Of a stretch of DNA of 64,000 nt, positions 8,841-15,893 are shown one piece after another (positions within the stretch are counted from its first letter, which is position 1; each line of letters starts with the position of its first letter). This DNA comes from Alphaproteobacteria bacterium (GTDB taxonomy: Bacteria > Pseudomonadota > Alphaproteobacteria > UBA9655). Under the pieces are notes generated by a model, which did not search any database, had not been told where the DNA came from, and saw nothing but the letters and a program-made list of their open reading frames with translations. The translations under genes and the position numbers were made by a program. The stretch covers positions 1 through 64,000 of the forward strand of contig JAIEPE010000003.1 in assembly GCA_019749915.1 (NCBI GenBank), written 5' to 3'.

Positions 8841-9063
8841 TTATAACTTTTTAATCTCTACGCCTTGGAATTTTGCTTTTTTAGGTTCCGCAGAAGCTCT
8901 TCTTATCAGGGAGAGTTCTAGCAAAAATTCTGCCAAATTCTTGATGTAATTGTGTCAAAAAGGCATGGTATTTTTCATTAACAGATTTCACTGGAATACG
9001 TTTAGATTCTGTAAAATCTATACCTTTAAACCAGTTCAGGAAAGAAAGTTTTTTTATGTACAT
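8841..9063 (-). pseudogene. hsp20 remnant with the alpha-crystallin core deleted
   Basis: The first frame starts at 9063 after a GGAG ribosome site and encodes about 50 residues that look like the N-terminus of an Hsp20: a hydrophobic basic start, then a segment ending HAFLTQLHQEFGRIFARTL, parallel to the family's PFLxLHREMNRLFDDFF. It then stops at 8881. In the next frame, reading LELSLIRRASAEPKKAKF and ending VEIKKL with a stop at 8841, comes what looks like the extreme C-terminus of an Hsp20 (typically PK..AKKVKRIEIK). The roughly 90-residue alpha-crystallin domain between is missing and the frames do not match. The simplest reading is an internal deletion in a second hsp20 copy beside the intact one. 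The 60-residue N-terminal piece might still be translated. Confidence 0.6.
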
Positions 9064-9186
9064 TGTTGATCTCCATATTAATTTTAATTACTTGGAAAAT
9101 ACCCTTTTTCATATGGATAATTCTGGGAAGGGTGGATTCGCTCAAAATAGAAAATCTTCTCTTTCTTAAACCCACCCTAAACTTAC

Positions 9187-9678
9187 TTACTTTGACTCCT
9201 TCTTAATATTTGGTTCAAACGTGTTCGCTGCAGCTAAAATTTTTCCATTTACATTCTTAATTGGAATTATGCGGGGCTTAGCTTCTTCAGGAATCTCCCG
9301 TACGAGAGAAATAGAGAGTACGCCGTCTTTGATTGTAGCGTCAGTGACCATCATATGATCTGCTAGGCTGAAGCTGTGTTCAAAAGGTGGGTTTGCTATG
9401 CCCCTATAGAGATACTCGACGTGCTCATCTTCCTTGTCTTCAATATAGCCTTTTATCGTTAATTTTCCATTTTGAACCATGATACTCAGATCGTCCACGC
9501 TGAATCCTGCTACCACCATGGTGATGGCGTAGTTTTCCTCGCCTCGTTTCTCAATATTATAAGGTGGATAAGAATTTGTTGATTCGTTAACTCTTGAAGC
9601 AGATTCAAAAAGATCATTAAAGCGCTCAAAACCTACGGATTGACGCAGTAAAGGGGATAATGATAATACAGCATTCAT
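9187..9678 (-). CDS. Hsp20/alpha-crystallin small heat-shock protein (IbpA-like)
   Basis: A 163-residue protein of the class A bacterial small heat-shock type. It starts SLSPLLRQSVGFERFNDLFE, then has the alpha-crystallin domain (about residues 38-135; YPPYNIEKRGEENYAITM at its entry and GVLSISLVREIPEE at its exit). The C-terminal extension carries the I-x-I/V-type anchor IIPI. It is an ATP-independent holdase that keeps unfolding proteins soluble. A strong AAGGAGG ribosome site precedes the ATG at 9678. The decayed hsp20 copy lies downstream in the same direction. Confidence 0.93.
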   Translation of the reverse strand: MNAVLSLSPLLRQSVGFERFNDLFESASRVNESTNSYPPYNIEKRGEENYAITMVVAGFSVDDLSIMVQNGKLTIKGYIEDKEDEHVEYLYRGIANPPFEHSFSLADHMMVTDATIKDGVLSISLVREIPEEAKPRIIPIKNVNGKILAAANTFEPNIKKESK

Positions 9679-9724
9679 AGTATACCTCCTTATATTAATC
9701 TATTCACAAAATTACATTTTTCAA

Positions 9725-9751
9725 GTGAGCTTAGTAAGATTAGAAGCTCAC
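9725..9751. promoter_or_regulatory. Inverted repeat in the hsp20 upstream region
   Basis: A perfect 8-bp inverted repeat, GTGAGCTT / AAGCTCAC with an 11-base spacer, sits 47 bp upstream of the hsp20 start codon. It is not followed by a T-run in the hsp20 direction, so it is more likely an operator or 5' UTR hairpin than a terminator. Further upstream on the minus strand a CTTGAA and CCAT pair (about 9764-9786) resembles a heat-shock sigma promoter but with short spacing. Confidence 0.35.
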
Positions 9752-9907
9752 TATTTTTATCTAAGAATGGAAAATTCATATTTCAAGTGGCATAAAAAAA
9801 TAAGAAAACAATCAATTAAATGATGATATCAAAGCAGTGTGAACACGTACTCCTTAGGTTAATATTGGAGATGAAGTGTTTTCTTTTGGAAGTCATTAGA
9901 CTAGGTG

Positions 9908-10384
9908 TTATATTCTAGAATAAAGCGAAGGATCAAATTCATTATTTTTCTTTATTCTGTTTTTCCTTTTTTCTGTTACTTTTTTAGAAATTTTTTTGTC
10001 GATACTTGGCTTTGAGATTTTTACCTCTAAAACATCTTTCATCGGATAGTACTCCTTTACAGCCGAGGAAAACTGAATATCATAAATATCTCTTGCTCGC
10101 TGATAGTCTCTCGTCAAAATATAAGTATAAGCTATGAATATGACGATTCCTATAGGATAAAACCCAATGTAATTAAGATAAAAAGCTCGTTCCAGAAATG
10201 CCTGAACTACTTCATCATGGTTTTCCAAAAGCTTAAAGTCTCCTCTCCTTACCTTTGGAGGCGCTGAAGATTTTCTTCTACTTGTTTTATGAAAGGAGAA
10301 GAGATTTCTTAAAAATTGGAGATGAGCTAACTTTGAAAAATACAGGGGTCGTGTCAGAGTGCTATGCGAGTAAAGACTGAGCAA
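9908..10384 (-). CDS. Unknown protein with one membrane segment
   Basis: A 158-residue open frame that I do not recognise. A basic N-terminal part is followed by a hydrophobic segment at about residues 72-92 (LNYIGFYPIGIVIFIAYTYI) and a C-terminal tail rich in lysine. The first in-frame start is a TTG at 10384, with no ATG until residue 115, so the start is uncertain and a GTG or TTG further in is possible. Two tandem GTATACCCGG repeats lie just upstream. It could be an inner-membrane protein with a basic cytoplasmic tail. Confidence 0.45.
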   Translation of the reverse strand: MLSLYSHSTLTRPLYFSKLAHLQFLRNLFSFHKTSRRKSSAPPKVRRGDFKLLENHDEVVQAFLERAFYLNYIGFYPIGIVIFIAYTYILTRDYQRARDIYDIQFSSAVKEYYPMKDVLEVKISKPSIDKKISKKVTEKRKNRIKKNNEFDPSLYSRI

Positions 10385-10414
10385 ACCGTACTCTTTAATC
10401 AGGAATAACCCAAA

Positions 10415-10435
10415 GTATACCCGGCGTATACCCGG
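10415..10435. repeat. Tandem 10-bp repeat with GTATAC cores
   Basis: GTATACCCGG occurs twice with a single C between, so the copies are 11 bp apart. Each has the palindromic core GTATAC. It lies 30-50 bp upstream of the TTG start of the minus-strand gene ending at 9908 and may be an operator or contain its -10 box (TATACT on the minus strand). Confidence 0.45.
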
Positions 10436-10479
10436 AGATTTTTAGCTTATATTGAGAATTGAAAAATTGAGGGAAACTC

Positions 10480-10555
10480 TGGTGCCGGATGTCGGAATCG
10501 AACCAACGACCTACTGATTACAAATCAGTTGCTCTACCAGCTGAGCTAATCCGGC
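10480..10555 (-). tRNA. tRNA-Thr (anticodon UGU)
   Basis: On the minus strand a full cloverleaf can be folded: acceptor GCCGGAT / ATCCGGC, D-arm GCTC...GAGC, anticodon stem ACTGA / TCAGT with loop TTTGTAA giving anticodon TGT, and T-arm with GGTTCGATTCC. The discriminator is A and CCA is encoded (10480-10482). Confidence 0.96.
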
Positions 10556-10604
10556 TTTCAATAGGTATATACCCTATGAAAAGAAGAAGGCCAAGAAAAA
10601 ATAT

Positions 10605-11228
10605 CTATTTTATACAGAACGTAGGGTATAAAGGGCATAAGGACGCAAGAACAGTATTCTTCTGACCACTTATAAGCGGTAGCATTTCATGATCAAAATC
10701 ACAGGAGGATATGAGTATTTCCGCTGACTGGGGTTGAAAGGTTTTTTTCTCCTGTTTTTTGTGATGGACCAGATGTTCGCCTCCTTCGTACTTACTTTCT
10801 AAGGTAATGGTTAGGAGGTGAGATGCATCCTTGATAAATTTTTTCATCCACTCAAGGGAGATAAAGTCGCCTTCCTCATAAATATGACATTCACAGCGTT
10901 GAACATTGAAATGAGTGAAAGATAAGATATTTTTTACAAGACTCCTCATTTGAATTGAATTCACAACGTCAAAAATAACCTCATCCGCAATGGTCTTTGA
11001 TTTGTGTTTTTTAATGGAGAAGGCTTTAAAGGAATGGGGAGTAGCTTTTGTCTGAAGGTGTTTTTCATAGGGTAACCGGCTTGCTTTATAATTTATGGTT
11101 TTCCATTGATCAGCGGCGAGAAACAAATATTTATCAGAAATAAGACAAGCGCCATCTTGCAAGAAGTTATTTCTTAATGCCTCTATGGCTTTTTTTTCCC
11201 TTTCCAATCTCATGAAGTGCTCTATCAA
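10605..11228 (-). CDS. Protein resembling a degenerate 2-oxoglutarate/Fe(II) oxygenase
   Basis: A 207-residue soluble protein. The second half follows the strand order of prolyl-hydroxylase-like 2OG oxygenases: CHIYEEGDF, then LLTITLESKYEGGEHLV, then FQPQSAEILIS, then DHEMLPLISGQKN. In active members the HxD metal pair follows the first block and an R follows the second His. Here the HxD position reads SLEW, and the R position is K, so only one histidine ligand (DHEML) is obvious. It may be a non-catalytic fold relative. I give this as inference only. A CCTATA-G-TATAGG palindrome lies 17 bp upstream of the ATG. The neighbours, tRNA-Thr downstream and a GNAT-like gene upstream, do not suggest a pathway. 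Confidence 0.5.
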   Translation of the reverse strand: MIEHFMRLEREKKAIEALRNNFLQDGACLISDKYLFLAADQWKTINYKASRLPYEKHLQTKATPHSFKAFSIKKHKSKTIADEVIFDVVNSIQMRSLVKNILSFTHFNVQRCECHIYEEGDFISLEWMKKFIKDASHLLTITLESKYEGGEHLVHHKKQEKKTFQPQSAEILISSCDFDHEMLPLISGQKNTVLASLCPLYPTFCIK

Positions 11229-11244
11229 CTTATTAAATTTTAAA

Positions 11245-11257
11245 CCTATAGTATAGG
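11245..11257. promoter_or_regulatory. Palindrome upstream of the oxygenase-like gene
   Basis: CCTATA-G-TATAGG is a 13-bp odd palindrome 17 bp before the ATG at 11228. It could be an operator overlapping a -10 element. A related palindrome, GGTATATACC, lies at 10564-10573 immediately upstream of the tRNA-Thr gene. Confidence 0.3.
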
Positions 11258-11286
11258 GTCAAACAGAGTCGTCAATGAAGAAAAAT

Positions 11287-11859
11287 TTATGCTGCGAGTC
11301 GATCGGTCAAAATTGGAGGTTTTAACGACGATGTCTTGACCGCGGGCCGTTCATTTGCAAGGGAGAGAAGGCCGTGGAAAAGCCCATCGATCGATTCTTG
11401 AGGTCTATTTTCGACCACATAGGGCCAGAATCCTAGAGCTTCTGTACACAGATACTCCCCTGGATCTAAAATCAAATAAAGAAAACTGACATCATTCGTT
11501 GTTCCAAACTTTACCAGTTCTTTGTAAAGCCGTTGATAAAAAATTTTCCCCGTGGCTTCGAAATCAAAAGCGGTGTTTTGAATTTGAAGGCTAATACTAC
11601 ACGTCCATACCTCTTCCTTATGACAGGAAAGGGTCATATCTCGGTATCCCATTTTTCGATGAAGAGAAGACATTTTGCTTTTAATAAGCAGAGCTCCGCC
11701 TACATATCCCTCAAGGGTATTCTCTTCAATAAGATAAGTTGCTTTTTCTTTGTCTTGAAATGGGGTGCTTAAATTGGGGTTATTATCAAATAATTTTTCG
11801 AAAAGGGTGATAGAGTCTCTATGAAGATCATGACTTTTCGGTAAAACAGTTACAAACAT
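11287..11859 (-). CDS. Unknown protein, possible GNAT-like (acyltransferase) fold
   Basis: I chose the ATG at 11859 because GAGGAG lies six bases before it; an earlier in-frame ATG at 11928 would add 23 residues without a ribosome site. The 190-residue protein starts MFVTVLPKSHDLHRDSITLF, has a central EGYVGGALLI strand, then VWTCSISLQI, a helix FYQRLYKELVKFG, and LYLILDPGEYLCTEALGFWP. The run from a helix to a strand ending in GFWPY is like the C-terminal part of GNAT acetyltransferases and AHL synthases. The match is too weak to name a substrate. It stands alone on the minus strand next to an AT-rich divergent intergenic region. Confidence 0.5.
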   Translation of the reverse strand: MFVTVLPKSHDLHRDSITLFEKLFDNNPNLSTPFQDKEKATYLIEENTLEGYVGGALLIKSKMSSLHRKMGYRDMTLSCHKEEVWTCSISLQIQNTAFDFEATGKIFYQRLYKELVKFGTTNDVSFLYLILDPGEYLCTEALGFWPYVVENRPQESIDGLFHGLLSLANERPAVKTSSLKPPILTDRLAA

Positions 11860-12229
11860 AAAATTCTCCTCATTTAACAAAATAAAAATATCATTTTTTA
11901 AGACTAAAACATGACTTCCATTATACATAAACCTTATTAAATATATATATTTAAAATTAGTCGGAAATGAGGGGTAAAATCGTTTCTGACCTTGTTTTTT
12001 TGAAGCATCACTTGGGGTGTAAGCTTTTTCATAAAAATAGTGCTCATAAAACTTTATACATAAAAATATTTTATACTAGACGTATGAACGAAACTTTTAT
12101 ATGGATAGCACATAAAAAAAATTGTCACAATATGATTTTATACGTTTGTGTCGTATTTTTTTTTGGATCTCTAAGTTTTGAGAGGTCTTTATCATCAATA
12201 ATATAGGAGTTAACTGAAGAAAATAGATT
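11860..12229. other. Divergent AT-rich intergenic region
   Basis: About 370 bp between two divergent genes. It holds AT-rich promoter-like stretches (TTTATACAT, TTTTATACTAG, TTTTATACG). A small inverted repeat ATACG-TTTGTGT-CGTAT at 12140-12156 could be an operator for the HTH/S24 regulator starting at 12230. A 79-codon open frame at 11967-12206 has no ribosome site and looks non-coding. Confidence 0.4.
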
Positions 12230-12877
12230 ATGGATGCAAGAAAAAAAACAGCAGAGCGAATTAAGGCTGCTCGGAGTATGGCAGGTTTCGCTGAAAGAAA
12301 AGCTTTCTGTTTGAAGTTTAATCTTCCTCTTGCAACGCTTGAAGCATGGGAGCGTGGAAAAAACCCTCTTACTTTAAAAGGGGCCAAGAGAATTGTTGAA
12401 GCTTTAAAATCAGTCAATATTTATTGTTCTGAAACATGGCTGATGGAAGGAAAGGGATTTTCTCCAAGAACCTTAGATGAAATTTCTGTAGAGCTCGATC
12501 TTTCGGCTCCTTACACTTTAAGTTCGATTGAAGACAATTTAAGAATCGCAAAGGAGATTTCTACCTTTAAAACCCTTAATGAAGGCGCTATTGTCACTAT
12601 TGTTAGTGACAGTGGACTTTCTCCCTTTTTTGAAGAAGGAGACTATGTGGGTGGAGTTAAGTATACGGGAGCTTCCTTAGATAAAGCGCTCGGAAAACGA
12701 TGCATTGTTGAGCTTATGGGCGGTACTATGATTGTGCGTTTATTAGTTAAAGGGGCTCATGGAACATACACCCTTCAACGAACAAATTCTGCTCTTAAAA
12801 CTCCACCTCAAGCAGAAGAAAATATTGCAATTCTTTCTGCAGCTCCTATTATTTGGCATAGATCATTTTTACAATAG
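12230..12877 (+). CDS. HTH regulator with S24 (LexA/CI-like) C-terminal domain
   Basis: A 215-residue protein. The N-terminal XRE-like helix-turn-helix covers about residues 5-62 (LPLATLEAWERGKNP). The C-terminal part is an S24 peptidase-like dimerisation domain with SDSGLSPFFEEGDYVGG near residues 126-142, parallel to the GDSMxPxxxxGD motif of CI and LexA. The region that should hold the catalytic lysine reads MIVRLLVKG, with an arginine where LexA has the VKR lysine, so self-cleavage is doubtful. It precedes a peptide deformylase gene by 10 bases and is probably its operon partner. The type is common in phage repressors and in chromosomal regulators of intracellular bacteria. Confidence 0.78.
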   Translation: MDARKKTAERIKAARSMAGFAERKAFCLKFNLPLATLEAWERGKNPLTLKGAKRIVEALKSVNIYCSETWLMEGKGFSPRTLDEISVELDLSAPYTLSSIEDNLRIAKEISTFKTLNEGAIVTIVSDSGLSPFFEEGDYVGGVKYTGASLDKALGKRCIVELMGGTMIVRLLVKGAHGTYTLQRTNSALKTPPQAEENIAILSAAPIIWHRSFLQ

Positions 12878-12887
12878 GAGGTTTTTG

Positions 12888-13439
12888 ATGGGAGGTCGGA
12901 TACTAAAAATTGCTACCATGGGCCAGCCCATCCTGCAGAGACCTGCAGAATTTGTTAAAAATTACAATGATCCACAAGTTGTTCAGCTCATTAAGGATAT
13001 GGAGACCACTGTTCATTACATGAATTGTTCGGGTCTTGCAGCACCGCAAGTCTTTGTTCCTTTGCGGATCGTTATTTTTCGGGTATTAACGAAGACGAGT
13101 AATCCTGCCTATGAACTGACACCCCAGTATGATCCTGAGGGGGTTCCTTGGACAGTGATGATCAACCCAACGATTACTCCTCTCTCTGATGAAGTGACAC
13201 TGGGATGGGAACAATGTCTTTCTCTTCCGGGTTTAATGGGGCGGGTATCCCGCTATCATTCCATAGAATACAAATTTCTTAATAAAAATGGACAGGAAGA
13301 AAAACGCACGGCCCATGGCTTTCATGCGCGTGTAGTACAGCATGAGTGTGATCATTTAGAGGGCATTCTCTACCTCCAAAAAATCAAGAATATGAGAGAG
13401 TTTGGTTTTACGGATGAAATTTTAAAAAGTTGGAATTAA
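12888..13439 (+). CDS. def: Peptide deformylase
   Basis: A 183-residue metalloenzyme that removes the formyl group from the N-terminal methionine of new proteins. All three motifs are present: GLAAPQ (family GxGxAAPQ, here SGLAAPQ), EQCLS (usually EGCLS, one substitution) and HECDH (HExxH). I chose the ATG at 12888, six bases after AGGAGG; a longer frame from 12759 overlaps the upstream gene and lacks a ribosome site. It follows the HTH/S24 regulator directly. Its position next to an accessory regulator instead of fmt suggests it may be an extra def copy, but the rest of the genome is not visible. Confidence 0.92.
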   Translation: MGGRILKIATMGQPILQRPAEFVKNYNDPQVVQLIKDMETTVHYMNCSGLAAPQVFVPLRIVIFRVLTKTSNPAYELTPQYDPEGVPWTVMINPTITPLSDEVTLGWEQCLSLPGLMGRVSRYHSIEYKFLNKNGQEEKRTAHGFHARVVQHECDHLEGILYLQKIKNMREFGFTDEILKSWN

Positions 13440-13901
13440 TTAATCTTTAAAGGCTGCATAAAAGCATTTAATGATGTGGTGAATTTCACTTAAATATTGC
13501 TCTTCTTTTAAAAGTTCATAAAATTCTTTAGGAGAGGCCTCTGCCCCTAAGGCAATGATTTCTCTTGTGTTTTTCCCAAACAAGCCAATAGTTAATCCTG
13601 ACTTAATTTTACAAACCTCATTACGCTCCATCATAACTTTTTTTGCCTCTCCCTCAGAGTGCAGAGCGTCCCACATAATGAGAGGAAAGCTTGAGTGCAT
13701 AACACCGCGTAAAAGGGGATCAACGTTATGATAGTTGTTTTTTTTGTAAAGGTCTCCCCATTCTTTGTTGGAAAAACAAGATACTAAAACTTTGTTTTTT
13801 TGGATAAGACCATAGCTGAAATAGTTAACACCTACTCTTTTAAAAGCATCATATGTTAAACGTAGGTGTTCATTTTTTGTTTCCAAAAGTTCCCATCTCA
13901 T
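13440..13901 (-). CDS. Stand-alone autoinducer-binding-like domain protein
   Basis: A 153-residue soluble protein. The pattern FKRVGVNYFSYGLIQ, then NNYHNVDPLLRGVMHSSFPL with MWD immediately after, resembles the ligand-binding half of LuxR-type receptors (family pattern: Y..DP.......P..W). There is no C-terminal LuxR helix-turn-helix, so it cannot bind DNA in the usual way. It may be an unpaired sensor, a competitor of a full receptor, or a shortened LuxR. It is convergent with def, whose stop codon it abuts. The call rests on spacing of a few residues, so it is moderate. Confidence 0.55.
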   Translation of the reverse strand: MRWELLETKNEHLRLTYDAFKRVGVNYFSYGLIQKNKVLVSCFSNKEWGDLYKKNNYHNVDPLLRGVMHSSFPLIMWDALHSEGEAKKVMMERNEVCKIKSGLTIGLFGKNTREIIALGAEASPKEFYELLKEEQYLSEIHHIIKCFYAAFKD

Positions 13902-13942
13902 TTATCACACTCCTCAATTATCAAGTTAAATATTTGATTTCT

Positions 13943-15238
13943 TTAAGTGGCAGGGGTCAATATTTCACCTTCGTGAACTTTCTTCCGAGAAAGAGCGCTC
14001 AAGCATAAAATAAAAACTGCTGCTAAAAGCATCAAATAAAAAGCTGGTGCATATAAACTGGCTTGTTTGACTTCAAGCCAATAAGTCATTAGCAAGGGAG
14101 CTGTGCCTCCGCAAGCTGCCATCCCTAAACAAAAGTTAATGGAAACACCGCGATAACGGGCTTGAGTGGGAAAAAGGGTTTGCATATATCCATGGCCTGA
14201 TCCCGCAATGCTTGCGACGAGAATGCCGAGAAGCGATTGTCCAAGTAATATAAGAATAGGGTTGAGGGTTTGTAACAAAAAGAAAGCAGGATAGGCGCCT
14301 ATAAGAACGACACTTCCAGCAATAATCATCGCTTTGTTGCCGCCAACTTTATCAAAGAAATATCCTGCGAGAGGAGAGCCAAACATAAAAAAAGAAAGGC
14401 CTAGGAGATTATATTGCATAGCAGTAGCTGGATCCAAGCCTAGATATTTCGACATATAAACATTTAAAAATCCAAAAAGAGTATAGGACAGAGCTCCATT
14501 AAGGGATCCCACAACAAAAGAAATAAATGAGCTGAGAGGAAAGGAGGAATAAAGTTGGATAAGTCCTATGTGCTTTTTAACCTTTTTTTCCTTGAGAGCT
14601 GAAAACTCAGGCGTTTCAGTCATATAAAAACGGATAAAAAAGCCAATAACGCTAATGAAAGCCCCAAAAATAAATGGTAGTCGCCACATCCACTCCATCC
14701 CATAGTTAGAGATTAAATAGCCAGAAAAAGTGGCTGTAAAAGCACCGATGACACACGAAGCTGTGATTATACCTCCCACAGTTCCTGGTTTCATTTTTCC
14801 AACGTGCTCAAGGGCAAAAATAGCAGCTCCATTATATTCTCCTCCTGTACACAAACCTTGTAAGAGGCGGCAAAAAATAAGAATAAGCGGCGCTAAAATG
14901 CCTAATTGATCATATCCAGGCAGAATACCGATCACCAGCGTGGGAAGTCCTGTCAGAAGAACAGTTGTGCTTAAAGCCATTTTGCGACCAAACTTGTCTC
15001 CAAGGTAACCGAAAACTAAAGCTCCTAAGGGCCGCATAATAAATCCAACAGCAAAAACACCCCAACTTGCGATTAAAGAAGCTGTGGGATCTTCAAGAGG
15101 AAAGAAAATTCGTCCAATTGTGGCTGCAAAAATTCCATAGATTGTAAAATCAAAAAATTCAAGAGCATTGCCCATAACGGTTGCGGGGAGGATTTTAAAA
15201 TATAACGTATTTTTCTGTGCACTTACTGGCATATTCAT
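13943..15238 (-). CDS. MFS transporter, metabolite:H+ symporter (ProP-like) type
   Basis: A 431-residue protein with twelve membrane helices. The motif between helices 2 and 3, GYLGDKFGRKMAL, and RLLQGLCTGGEYNGAAIFALEH in helix 4 are typical of the MHS family (proline/betaine, citrate, alpha-ketoglutarate symporters). The N-terminus LEFFDFTIYGIFA also fits. The substrate cannot be decided from sequence. ProP of E. coli is about 500 residues with a coiled-coil tail that is missing here. It is monocistronic, divergent from ridA. Confidence 0.88.
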   Translation of the reverse strand: MNMPVSAQKNTLYFKILPATVMGNALEFFDFTIYGIFAATIGRIFFPLEDPTASLIASWGVFAVGFIMRPLGALVFGYLGDKFGRKMALSTTVLLTGLPTLVIGILPGYDQLGILAPLILIFCRLLQGLCTGGEYNGAAIFALEHVGKMKPGTVGGIITASCVIGAFTATFSGYLISNYGMEWMWRLPFIFGAFISVIGFFIRFYMTETPEFSALKEKKVKKHIGLIQLYSSFPLSSFISFVVGSLNGALSYTLFGFLNVYMSKYLGLDPATAMQYNLLGLSFFMFGSPLAGYFFDKVGGNKAMIIAGSVVLIGAYPAFFLLQTLNPILILLGQSLLGILVASIAGSGHGYMQTLFPTQARYRGVSINFCLGMAACGGTAPLLMTYWLEVKQASLYAPAFYLMLLAAVFILCLSALSRKKVHEGEILTPAT

Positions 15239-15431
15239 AGGTCCTCTCTTTTCTTATTTTTTAGAATTTAGGTTATTAGTCTCAACCCATATAAATGCGC
15301 TGACCAATTCAATTATTGCATATCGGGAATGCGAATAAAAAACCTTTTCTTTGAAAAGAGATAATTAATCATTTTCTCCTTATAAAAAATCAACTATGCT
15401 CTCTTCATATAAGTCCAGAGAGTTCTGTTTC

Positions 15432-15890
15432 ATGATTGAAGCCCGTCTAAAAGAGTTAAAAATCGACCTTCCGGCTCCAACGCCGCCTGCTGCCAATTAT
15501 GTTCCTTTTGTGAAAACGGGATCTATTCTTTTGATTTCTGGCCAACTTCCTCTTTTAAATGGAGAGGTTCACTACAAAGGAAAAATAGGCCAAGAGTTTT
15601 CTCTTAAAGAAGGGCAGGAAGCCGCGCGTCTTTGTTGTTTGCAAATTATAGCCCAAGTCAAGGAAGCATGTGAGGGTGACCTTAATCGTGTTCATCAATG
15701 TCTACGTCTTGGAGGTTTTATCAATTCGGCGAAAGATTTTATGGATCATCACAAAGTGATGAATGGAGCCTCTGATTTAATGATTGCCATTTTTGGAGAG
15801 AAAGGACAACACGTCCGCGTGGCTATGGGGGCCGCGGCCCTTCCTCTAAATGCAGCTGTAGAAATTGAAGCTCTGTTTGAAATGGCTTGA
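15432..15890 (+). CDS. RidA/YjgF family protein
   Basis: A 152-residue protein when started at the ATG at 15432 (MIEARLKELKIDLP), which gives the usual family length; an upstream in-frame ATG at 15396 would add 12 residues. Family features are TGSILLISGQLP, KGKIGQEFSLKEGQEAARLC and HVRVAMGAAALPLNAAVEIEA near the end. RidA proteins are trimeric and hydrolyse reactive enamine/imine intermediates from PLP enzymes; this belongs to the longer YjgF-like group where that activity has been less tested. The next gene (rlmB-like) begins three bases after the stop, so the two are probably co-transcribed. Confidence 0.88.
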   Translation: MIEARLKELKIDLPAPTPPAANYVPFVKTGSILLISGQLPLLNGEVHYKGKIGQEFSLKEGQEAARLCCLQIIAQVKEACEGDLNRVHQCLRLGGFINSAKDFMDHHKVMNGASDLMIAIFGEKGQHVRVAMGAAALPLNAAVEIEALFEMA

Positions 15891-15893
15891 GCG

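Noticed and set aside
11967-12206. A 79-codon frame on the plus strand
   Set aside because: No ribosome site and no recognisable protein features; it lies in the promoter region of divergent genes.
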